This document shows, piece by piece, positions 1-6,278 of a stretch of DNA of 6,464 nucleotides (its first letter is position 1; every line of letters begins with the position of its first letter). Origin of the DNA: Campylobacterota bacterium. Its GTDB lineage: Bacteria > Campylobacterota > Campylobacteria > Campylobacterales > Sulfurovaceae. The notes under the pieces are model-generated. The model was not told where the DNA came from. It did not search any database and worked only from the letters and a program-made list of their open reading frames with translations. The stretch spans positions 1-6,464 of the forward strand of contig JAADEA010000154.1 in assembly GCA_013153675.1 (NCBI GenBank). The letters are read 5' to 3'. A program made the translations under genes and the position numbers.

Positions 1-917
1 CCCATATCAAAAAATAGCTCTTTTGGAAGATGTCCTAAAATATAAAAAGTTATAAACAAAAAGATGGCAAAAATTACAATATTTTTTAATACATCTTTAT
101 TTGAAAAGTGCCCAAGCTCATGCCCTAATACTGCTAAGAGCTCATTTTTATTAAGTTTATTTAACAAAGTATCAAATAAAACAACTCTTTTACTCTTACC
201 TAATCCTCCAAAATATGCATTTAACCTACTATCCCTTTTACTTGCATCCATTACAAAAACACCATTACTTTTAAGCCCAACTCTATTTAAAAGAGCTTCT
301 ATATCATCATTTAATTCTTTATCTTTAAGTGGCTCAAACTTATTAAATAAAGGAGCAATAATTGTAGGATATATAAATAGTACAAAAATTGCAACTAAAA
401 AGGAAAATATAAATCCCCATAACCACCATAATTGGTAATTTTTAATTACATAAATTAAAAATAAAACTAATATACCACCAATTATTAGGGACATAATAAG
501 CTCTTTTAATATATCTCCTATCCACATCTTAACACTCATCTTATTAAATCCAAAAGCCTTATCAATTACAAACTTTCTATAATAATCAAATGGAAGAGTC
601 ACTATAAAGTTTATTAAAAAGAAGAGAGCTAAAAAGATAATATTACTCTTATATGAATCATCTGCTCCACTGATAGATTGAAGATATTTAAAACCTACAA
701 ATATCCAAAATAAAAAGAGCAAATACTCTACAAAACTCTCAACTAAATTTACTCTCTCCTTACGGATAGTATAAGAAGCAGCCTCTATATATTTTTTAGG
801 ATCTAATAAAATAGGCTCTTTAGACCTTAGAGAAGTTACATAGCCTATCTCCATAACTGAAATATATATCTTTAAAAAGGTATATATAGAAAATATCACT
901 ACAAGCCAAAATAGCAT
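1..917 (-). CDS. M48 family (Ste24/CAAX-protease-like) membrane zinc metalloprotease, 3' end missing
   Basis: Translating the minus strand from an ATG at 917-915 gives 305 codons that stay open to the left edge, so the C-terminus is missing. Homologues run to about 400 residues, so roughly a quarter is absent. The zinc motif HELGH is at residues 266-270 (plus-strand 108-122). Before it comes YPTIIAPLFNKFEPL (183-197), the Ste24-family segment, and GGLGKSKRVVLFDTLL (237-252). Hydrophobic segments at about 1-20, 62-80, 92-110, 137-158, 164-184 and 279-295 fit an inner-membrane multipass protein with a cytosol-facing active site, as in Ste24. The third zinc ligand (a downstream Glu) would lie beyond the edge. 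The start is supported by AAGGAA four bases upstream and an in-frame TAG further upstream. Bacteria generally lack CAAX prenylation, so a role in membrane-protein quality control is the likely one, but the substrate is unknown. Confidence 0.93.
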   Translation of the reverse strand, partial: MLFWLVVIFSIYTFLKIYISVMEIGYVTSLRSKEPILLDPKKYIEAASYTIRKERVNLVESFVEYLLFLFWIFVGFKYLQSISGADDSYKSNIIFLALFFLINFIVTLPFDYYRKFVIDKAFGFNKMSVKMWIGDILKELIMSLIIGGILVLFLIYVIKNYQLWWLWGFIFSFLVAIFVLFIYPTIIAPLFNKFEPLKDKELNDDIEALLNRVGLKSNGVFVMDASKRDSRLNAYFGGLGKSKRVVLFDTLLNKLNKNELLAVLGHELGHFSNKDVLKNIVIFAIFLFITFYILGHLPKELFFDM

Positions 918-937
918 ACTATTCCTTTTTTTGAAGA

Positions 938-943
938 AATATA
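938..943 (-). promoter_or_regulatory. Probable -10 box for the M48 protease gene
   Basis: The minus strand reads TATATT (943 to 938), preceded by AGC, about 20 bases before the ATG at 917. This would give a leader of about 14 nt carrying the AAGGAA ribosome-binding site. There is no clear -35 element, which is normal for the main sigma factor of Campylobacterota. It is the only good -10 candidate in the 91-bp gap on this strand. It is read from sequence only. Confidence 0.5.
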
Positions 944-980
944 GCTAATAATCCTTTATTGAAGCTTAATCTCCTTTAGC

Positions 981-986
981 TAAAAT
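981..986 (+). promoter_or_regulatory. Probable -10 box for uup
   Basis: TAAAAT preceded by TTTAGC lies 22 bases before the uup ATG, predicting a leader of only about 16 nt. The ribosome-binding site AGAGGA (999-1004) lies four bases before the start codon. The -10 boxes of the two divergent genes are only 37 bp apart, so the two promoters share their upstream regions and RNA polymerase binding at one may affect the other. No repeat or operator-like palindrome that would suggest a dedicated regulator was seen. Confidence 0.5.
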
Positions 987-1008
987 TCCAAAAAATAAAG
1001 AGGATAAG

Positions 1009-2967
1009 ATGGGGTATGTTGATTTATATAATATAAGCAAAAGATATGGAGAAAAAGAGATCTTTAATGATATGGAGTTTCATCTTCACAAAGGTGAAAG
1101 GGTAGCAATTATTGGAGAAAATGGAACGGGCAAATCTACACTATTAAAAATAGTAGCAGGAGTCGAAGAGTTTGATAAAGGGAAAAGAGTTGTAGAAAAG
1201 GATATTCAAATAGCATATCTTCCCCAACAACCTAAATTTAAAGATAATTTATCAGTAAATCAAGCAATAAAAGAGTCTCTATCTCATATCCAAAAAGCTC
1301 TAAATAGATTTCATCAAATAAATCAAGAAATTGAAAAAGATCCCAATAACTCAAAACTTCTAAAAGAGCTTACACAAATAAGCAACTATTTAGACCACTA
1401 TGGAGGATGGGATATAGATAATTTAGTAGAAAGAGTTATAGATAAATTTAAATTAAAAGAGTATCAAAATAGAATAATTGCAACACTCTCTGGTGGTGAA
1501 CAAAGAAGGGTAGCATTAGCCACGCTAATTTTACAAAAGCCAGATCTTTTACTTTTAGATGAACCAACAAACCATTTAGATGTATATATGGTAGAGTTCT
1601 TAGAAGAGATTTTATTAAATAGCAATTTAACTCTACTTTTTATCTCTCATGATAGATATTTCATTGAAAATATAGCAACAAGGGTGGTGGAAGTAGAAGA
1701 TCATAAATTAGTCAGCTATAATGGAGGATATAGCTCATATCTAAAACAAAAAGAAGAAAGACTCAAAAGTCTATCAAGAGAGTATGAAAATCTATTAAGA
1801 ATTTTAAAAGAGGAAGAGGAGTGGTTAAATAGAGGAGTAAAAGCAAGAAGAAAGAGAAATCAAGGAAGAAAAAATAGAATTTTAGAGTTAAGAGAGAAAG
1901 CAAAGAAAAATCCAACTATTATTAGAAAAATCAAATTAGATTTAGAGAGAGAAAAACAAGGATGGCAAGAAGAAAATAGATTAAATAAGAGAAAAATGTT
2001 GTTTGAAATAGATAATATCTCCTATAAAATAGGAGAAAAAGAGATTATTAAAAACTTTTCCACAAGAATCTTGCAAGAAGATAAAATAGCAATAGTTGGA
2101 GCCAATGGAAGCGGTAAATCTACATTTTTAAAACTTTTACAATCAATTATTACTCCAACAAAAGGAACTATCAAAAAAGGAGATATATCTATTGGATATT
2201 TTGATCAACATAGATCAATCCTAAAAGATGATGCTACTTTAATTGAAACCTTCTGTCCAAATGGTGGAGATAGAGTTATAGTAGATGGAAAAAATATGCA
2301 TGTATATGGCTATTTAAGAAATTTTCTATTTCCAAAAGAGTATTTAAAAAGAAGAATCAAAGAGCTAAGTGGAGGAGAAAAGAGCAGAGTAGCATTAGCA
2401 CTTTTATTTACAAAAAAATATGATTGTCTTCTTTTAGATGAACCTACTAATGATTTAGATATCCCAACTATTAATATTTTAGAGAAAAAATTGGCATCAT
2501 ATAAAGGAGCTGTTATATTTGTAAGTCATGATAGATACTTTGTAGACAAAATTGCAAAAAAATTATTTATATTTAAAGGAGATGGAAATATTGAAATATC
2601 CCATCAACCATATAGTGAATATTTAGAAATAGAAAAAGAGTTAAAAGAGCTATCTACCTTAAACTTTAGTAATGACTCTACTCCTAAAAAAGATCAAAAT
2701 CAAAAGAGAAAAAGGATCCAAAAAAAACTTAGCTATAAAGAAAAAAGAGAGTTAGAGGAGTTACCAAAAAAATTGGAAGAGTTAGAAAATATTATAGAAG
2801 AGTTAAATAGCTGTCTTAGTGATCCTAACTGCTATCAACAAAAAGATCTAAACAATCTAACAAATGATTTAAATAGTTATCAAAAAGAGTATGAAGAGTT
2901 AGAGGAGAGGCTATTAGAGCTTCTCCTCAAAGAAGAGGAATTAAAAAATCTTACCAATAAAGAGTAA
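1009..2967 (+). CDS. uup: Uup-type ABC-F ATPase
   Basis: This soluble protein of 652 residues has two ABC ATPase domains in one chain and no membrane segments, the ABC-F layout. Domain 1: Walker A GENGTGKST (36-44), signature LSGGEQ (160-165), Walker B LLLLDE (180-185), switch His214. Domain 2: Walker A GANGSGKST (364-372), signature LSGGEK (453-458), Walker B LLLDE (474-478), His507. Both catalytic glutamates (185, 478) are present. The linker (about 240-320) is charged and helical and contains EEWLNRGVKARRKRNQGR near 270-287, closely matching the Uup-type arm. The C-terminal 80 residues begin KLSYKEKRELEELPKKLEEL (573-592) and form the antiparallel coiled coil typical of Uup. Total length is close to E. 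coli Uup (635). In E. coli, Uup acts on ribosomes and is linked to genome stability and precise transposon excision; the role here is inferred. The gene is transcribed alone, away from the M48 gene, and its 3' end overlaps the convergent LysM/3D gene. Confidence 0.95.
   Translation: MGYVDLYNISKRYGEKEIFNDMEFHLHKGERVAIIGENGTGKSTLLKIVAGVEEFDKGKRVVEKDIQIAYLPQQPKFKDNLSVNQAIKESLSHIQKALNRFHQINQEIEKDPNNSKLLKELTQISNYLDHYGGWDIDNLVERVIDKFKLKEYQNRIIATLSGGEQRRVALATLILQKPDLLLLDEPTNHLDVYMVEFLEEILLNSNLTLLFISHDRYFIENIATRVVEVEDHKLVSYNGGYSSYLKQKEERLKSLSREYENLLRILKEEEEWLNRGVKARRKRNQGRKNRILELREKAKKNPTIIRKIKLDLEREKQGWQEENRLNKRKMLFEIDNISYKIGEKEIIKNFSTRILQEDKIAIVGANGSGKSTFLKLLQSIITPTKGTIKKGDISIGYFDQHRSILKDDATLIETFCPNGGDRVIVDGKNMHVYGYLRNFLFPKEYLKRRIKELSGGEKSRVALALLFTKKYDCLLLDEPTNDLDIPTINILEKKLASYKGAVIFVSHDRYFVDKIAKKLFIFKGDGNIEISHQPYSEYLEIEKELKELSTLNFSNDSTPKKDQNQKRKRIQKKLSYKEKRELEELPKKLEELENIIEELNSCLSDPNCYQQKDLNNLTNDLNSYQKEYEELEERLLELLLKEEELKNLTNKE
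2902..2928. other. Strong inverted repeat inside the uup 3' end, possible weak terminator for the convergent unit
   Basis: GAGGAGA (2902-2908) and TCTCCTC (2922-2928) are perfect inverse complements. Inside them GGCT/AGCT (2909-2912 / 2918-2921) extend the stem around the loop ATTAG. As plus-strand RNA this is 11 pairs including one G-U; as minus-strand RNA the G-U becomes a C-A mismatch. It lies 23 bp beyond the stop of the leftward LysM/3D gene. The minus strand after it is pyrimidine-rich with TTTTT about 15 bases on, not an immediate U-run, so it is a poor canonical terminator. The whole repeat is also coding sequence for uup residues 632-640, so it may be coincidental. Confidence 0.4.
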
Positions 2968-3871
2968 CTCTTCTTCTACCCCACTTTAGGGCTTTTTTCT
3001 TATTAACACCCATATAGATATCTATATGGTTTCTAAGCCTTGGATTCATTTTATCTCTTACTACATAATATCCAGGCAATCCAGATATTTTAACCTTTAC
3101 ACCATTTTTTAAACCATACTTTTTAATCAAATCAGTAGATACAGCAATAATTTTCATCCCTGGTCTAATTCTATTATTCCATGCTGCTAAAAATGGTGTA
3201 CTATCAGTCTGATTTACATGAGATGTATATGCTGTTGCAATTACTCTAATTTTTCTCTTAAATTTTAAATTTTTAGCCAATTTAAGCTTTAAGCTCTTTT
3301 TTACTCTCTTTAATATCTCTTCTTTCTTCTTTTGAACTTGAGCCAACATAGCCTTATTACCAGGCACTTTAATTACTTTTCCAACTACAATCTTATCATC
3401 TTTTAAATTATTTAGCTCTCTTAACTTTTTAGTAGTAGTATTAAATACTTTAGCTATTAAACTTAATGTATCATCTTTTTGCACTTTATAATCTATAATA
3501 TTGCTCTTTTGTTTTAAAGAGTTTTTAACTACTTTGATATAATCTTCTCCTTTTTTTATAGGAGCTCTATTTTTATTTTTTAAATTACTTTTAATTGTAT
3601 CAATATACCCTTTTGCAATTATTGGTTTTTCTTTTTTATTTTTAATATATGAAATATCAGCTGTTTCACTTAATGTATAAATATATCTATCAACCAATTT
3701 ACTTTTAGCCTTTTTAATAGCCTCAGCCTCTTTAAATTTTGCCTCTAAAAGATTATTTCCATATGGATTACACTCTCTAAAACTATTGCCTTTACATCCT
3801 AATCCACCTGCCATAGCATACAAAAATGGAAAAAATTGTAAAAAAGCTATTAAAATTCCTTTTACTCTCAA
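2951..3871 (-). CDS. Secreted LysM and 3D-domain protein, probable peptidoglycan-active enzyme
   Basis: The 306-residue protein starts with a signal peptide (about 1-21: MRVK, a hydrophobic core and AMA before a predicted signal peptidase I cut), so it should act in the periplasm. Residues 127-170 form a LysM peptidoglycan-binding domain (YKVQKDDTLSLIAKVFNTTT onward, ending VIKVP). The C-terminal 100 residues are a 3D domain, named for three conserved aspartates, here D223 (TDSTP), D273 (VRDKM) and D284 (IDIYM). This fold resembles the MltA lytic transglycosylase barrel, so cleavage of glycan strands is likely but not shown. Between LysM and 3D, residues 173-210 are strikingly Lys-rich. C26 and C34 might form a disulfide. 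The start codon is TTG, chosen because a perfect AGGAGGT lies six bases upstream and no in-frame ATG occurs before codon 20, inside the signal peptide. It overlaps the thrC stop and is probably co-translated with it. Confidence 0.88.
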   Translation of the reverse strand: MRVKGILIAFLQFFPFLYAMAGGLGCKGNSFRECNPYGNNLLEAKFKEAEAIKKAKSKLVDRYIYTLSETADISYIKNKKEKPIIAKGYIDTIKSNLKNKNRAPIKKGEDYIKVVKNSLKQKSNIIDYKVQKDDTLSLIAKVFNTTTKKLRELNNLKDDKIVVGKVIKVPGNKAMLAQVQKKKEEILKRVKKSLKLKLAKNLKFKRKIRVIATAYTSHVNQTDSTPFLAAWNNRIRPGMKIIAVSTDLIKKYGLKNGVKVKISGLPGYYVVRDKMNPRLRNHIDIYMGVNKKKALKWGRRRVTLYW

Positions 3872-5364
3872 TCTATTACCTCCTTTTGTGAATTTAAAAA
3901 ATTTAATATCTCTTCTTCTATTTTATCTTTAGAGATTACACTTTTATGGATAATCTCTTTTTCAAAAAGTTTTAAAATATGCTCACTCACTTTTATATTA
4001 TATTTAGAAGAGATAAGCTCTAAAGCCTCCTTATCTCTTAACTCACCTAATTTAAGAGCTTTAGCTACCACAGGAGCAAACTTTGTCCATTCTGCGGTAG
4101 AACAAATAATATACTTTTTGCCATCTTTTCTAAAAGAATTATATCCTTTTATACAAGTTGCAGTGTGAGAATCCATCAAATAGTTATATTTTTCAAAAAA
4201 ATCTGCTATATAGCTATATATCTCCTCTTGAGTTGTATAAACTGCTTCAAAATCTTCTTGAATTAAATCCAACTCCTCTTTAGTTAATTTATAAAATCCA
4301 TTTTTTTCTAAACTTTCCATTAACTCTTTTACTCTATTTGCCCCAAACTTATCATATAATAATCTCTCCACATTGGAACTTTTTAAAATATCCATTGCAG
4401 GGGCAATTGTCTTTTTAAGCTCTCTTCCTCTTAAATCATACTCACCTTTAGTAATTAGATCTGTTAATATATTATTTTCGTTAGAAGCAATAATAATTTT
4501 ATCAATTAAAAGACCGCCTCTTTTAGCATAATAGGCTCCAAGTGCATTCCCAAAATTACCACTTGGAACAATAATATCTATCTTTTCACCAAATTTGATC
4601 TCATTATTTCTTAATAAAGTTAAATAGCTATATATATGATAGATAATTTGAAAAATTATTCTTCCAAAATTTACAGAGTTGGCAGCAGATAATTTAATAT
4701 TTAATCTATTTAGAGTCTCTTTAAAAGAGGATGAATTTAATAGAGATTTTAGTGCGCTTTGAGCATCATCAAAATCTCCTTCAATTCCAATTACCTTTAA
4801 ATTTTTCCCATCTTCTGTTACCATTTGAAGGCGCTGCACATCACTTGTACCGCCTGCTGGATATATGCAAGATACTTTTATATTAGCTTTATTTTTAAAG
4901 CTCTCTAAAGTAGCAGGACCTGTATCTCCGCTTGTAGCAGCCATTATAAGATAATCTTCACCCTTTTCTTGAGCCAAAGAGGATAGAATCTCTCCAAAAG
5001 GTTGTAGAGCCATATCTTTAAAAGCTCTTGTTGGTCCATGATAGAGCTCTAATGAATATAGATCATCTTTTATCTTTACCAAAGGAGCTGGATTTGATGG
5101 ATCATCAAAGCTCTCATATCTCTTTAGAGCTCTATTAATAACCTCTTTACTTAAATCTACACCAAATAAAGATAATATCTCTTTAGAGAGTTCTATATAA
5201 GAGCTATTTAGATTTCTTTTTAAAAAATCTTCATCAAAGCTTGGAATCTTATCTGGAGCATAAAGACCGCCAAAACTTGCCGCAGGATTTAAAATGGCTT
5301 CAGAAAAGGTTACCTTTTCCTTGCCTTTTTCATCCCAACCTCTTGTTGGAGAATAAAGAACCAT
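3868..5364 (-). CDS. thrC: Threonine synthase
   Basis: This PLP enzyme converts O-phosphohomoserine to threonine plus phosphate, the last step of threonine biosynthesis in the cytosol. The N-terminal block with TRGW and FSEAILNPAASFGGLY (19-35) is typical of the bacterial/yeast-type (class with long N-terminal domain) enzymes. The PLP lysine is K116 in HGPTRAFKDMAL (109-120). The TSGDTG motif is at 144-149 and the PLP-phosphate cradle SGNFGN at 268-273. SAANSVNFGRI (226-236) is another family block. At 498 residues it is longer than E. coli ThrC (428) but in the range of long forms. The ATG at 5364-5362 follows GAAGGAAGGG and has its own TATAAT box. No leader peptide rich in Thr/Ile codons is visible, so classical attenuation is unlikely. 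The gene overlaps the downstream LysM/3D gene. Confidence 0.96.
   Translation of the reverse strand: MVLYSPTRGWDEKGKEKVTFSEAILNPAASFGGLYAPDKIPSFDEDFLKRNLNSSYIELSKEILSLFGVDLSKEVINRALKRYESFDDPSNPAPLVKIKDDLYSLELYHGPTRAFKDMALQPFGEILSSLAQEKGEDYLIMAATSGDTGPATLESFKNKANIKVSCIYPAGGTSDVQRLQMVTEDGKNLKVIGIEGDFDDAQSALKSLLNSSSFKETLNRLNIKLSAANSVNFGRIIFQIIYHIYSYLTLLRNNEIKFGEKIDIIVPSGNFGNALGAYYAKRGGLLIDKIIIASNENNILTDLITKGEYDLRGRELKKTIAPAMDILKSSNVERLLYDKFGANRVKELMESLEKNGFYKLTKEELDLIQEDFEAVYTTQEEIYSYIADFFEKYNYLMDSHTATCIKGYNSFRKDGKKYIICSTAEWTKFAPVVAKALKLGELRDKEALELISSKYNIKVSEHILKLFEKEIIHKSVISKDKIEEEILNFLNSQKEVID
3878..3884 (-). promoter_or_regulatory. Perfect Shine-Dalgarno (AGGAGGT) that fixes a TTG start
   Basis: On the minus strand AGGAGGT sits within the last codons of thrC, six bases before TTG at 3871-3869. 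It is the strongest ribosome-binding site in the window and explains how the rare TTG start is used. The thrC stop TGA (3870-3868) overlaps the start as TTGA, so terminating ribosomes could reinitiate directly. Confidence 0.85.
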
Positions 5365-5389
5365 ACCCTTCCTTCAACAAATTTGGCGC

Positions 5390-5395
5390 ATTATA
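5390..5395 (-). promoter_or_regulatory. Consensus -10 box (TATAAT) for thrC
   Basis: The minus strand reads GGTATAATGCG (5397 to 5387). The hexamer is a perfect consensus match. It is 25 bases before the thrC ATG, predicting a start near 5383 and a leader of about 19 nt that holds the ribosome-binding site. No -35 is evident; the upstream sequence is the T-run of the argB terminator. This separates thrC and the 3D gene from lpxK-argB. Confidence 0.7.
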
Positions 5396-5397
5396 CC

Positions 5398-5422
5398 AAA
5401 AAAGGAGGCTTTTTCAAAGCCC
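5398..5422 (-). terminator. Intrinsic terminator after argB
   Basis: Just five bases past the argB stop the minus strand reads GGCTTT, loop GAA, AAAGCC (5421-5407), a perfect 6-bp stem with a possible extra G-U pair at its base. It is followed by TCC and six T (5403-5398). The arrangement is a standard Rho-independent terminator, though with a short AT-containing stem, so read-through into thrC is possible. Confidence 0.75.
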
Positions 5423-5426
5423 ACTA

Positions 5427-6278
5427 TTAGAGCTCTATACAGCTTCCAATACCACTACTTGTTAATATCTCCAATAAAAGGGAATGTTCTACTCTTCCAT
5501 CTATAATATGAGCCTTTTTAACTCCCCCTTTTAGAGCCTCTATTGCTGCATTTACTTTTGGAACCATTCCCCCACTAATAACCCCTTTTGATTTTAAATC
5601 CTCCACCTCTTGAATAGTTAATAAAGAGATTAAATTACCATCTTCATCAAGAACTCCTGGAGTATCTGTTAAAAATAGAATTTTTCTTGCCTTTAGAGCT
5701 ACTGCTACCTTACTTGCAACTAAATCTGCATTTATATTAAAACCAGGATGAGATAGCTCTCTTGAAGCAGCAATTGGAGCAATTACTGGTACAAAATTCT
5801 CTTTTAAAATATTTAATACAATTTCTGGGTTAATATGTTTAATCACTCCCGTATAACCAAATTTCTCTTTATCTTTTGCAACAGCCTCCATAAAAAAAGC
5901 ATCTTTTCCAGAAATACCAATAGCTTTTAGACCATGAAGATTTAATAAAGATACTATCTCTTTATTTATCTCTCCTGCTAAGACCATCTCAACTATTCTC
6001 ATAGCCTCTTTTGTAGTAACTCTCTCTCCATCTATAAATTTACTCTTTATTCCAAGCTGATCTAAAAGAGAGCTTATACTCTTTCCACCTCCATGAACAA
6101 TTACTGGTTTTAGTCCAACAGTATGAAGAAGCGATATATCTTGAGCAAATTTCTCTTTTAAATCATTATTTAATTGAGCCGATCCTCCATACTTTATTAC
6201 TATAATCTCATCTCTAAATTTTTTTATATAAGGAAGTGCTTCTAAAAGAGTCTTAACAGTTTCAATCTTTTTTTGCAT
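5427..6278 (-). CDS. argB: Acetylglutamate kinase, probably arginine-sensitive type
   Basis: ArgB phosphorylates N-acetylglutamate with ATP, the second step of arginine (ornithine) biosynthesis, in the cytosol. Visible amino-acid-kinase motifs are IKYGGSA (28-34, Lys29), HGGGKSI (62-68) for substrate and nucleotide phosphates, GERVT (84-88, Arg86), NINADLVA (181-188) and TDTPGVL (204-210), plus GGMVPK (236-241). At 283 residues it exceeds E. coli ArgB (258). The extra N-terminal helix (about 2-22) before the first strand, with the C-terminal block HSLLLEILTSSGIGS (265-279), is the pattern of hexameric enzymes that arginine feedback-inhibits; that regulation is inferred. The ATG at 6278-6276 has AAGGA five bases upstream, inside lpxK. 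It overlaps lpxK by 17 bp and is followed by a terminator, so it ends that transcription unit. Confidence 0.97.
   Translation of the reverse strand: MQKKIETVKTLLEALPYIKKFRDEIIVIKYGGSAQLNNDLKEKFAQDISLLHTVGLKPVIVHGGGKSISSLLDQLGIKSKFIDGERVTTKEAMRIVEMVLAGEINKEIVSLLNLHGLKAIGISGKDAFFMEAVAKDKEKFGYTGVIKHINPEIVLNILKENFVPVIAPIAASRELSHPGFNINADLVASKVAVALKARKILFLTDTPGVLDEDGNLISLLTIQEVEDLKSKGVISGGMVPKVNAAIEALKGGVKKAHIIDGRVEHSLLLEILTSSGIGSCIEL

Noticed and set aside
64..438. Plus-strand open frame of 124 codons
   Set aside because: It is antisense to the M48 protease, which carries the zinc motif and family blocks on the minus strand. The plus-strand product is a low-complexity Leu/Ser/Asn-rich sequence with no recognisable domain.
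1552..2463. Repeated DNA around CTTTTAGATGAACC (near 1552 and 2432)
   Set aside because: These are the Walker B segments of the two ABC domains of one protein, a normal ancient domain duplication and not a mobile or regulatory repeat.
2979..2998. Possible plus-strand terminator after uup (CCC ... GGG followed by six T)
   Set aside because: The stem would be only about 3 bp around a six-base loop and the bases are coding sequence for the conserved C-terminal end of the LysM/3D protein. It is too weak to call, though some uup termination here cannot be excluded.
3794..3796. Lipoprotein lipobox at C26 of the LysM/3D protein
   Set aside because: The residues before the cysteine are GLG rather than a proper L-(A/S)-(G/A) box, and a good AMA signal peptidase I site precedes it.
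5365..5389. Riboswitch or attenuator in the thrC leader
   Set aside because: The predicted leader is only about 19 nt, too short for an aptamer or a leader peptide.
5241..5465. Plus-strand open frame of 74 codons
   Set aside because: It runs antisense over the thrC start, the promoter/terminator gap and the argB end, all of which are well explained on the minus strand. There is no ribosome-binding site or domain.
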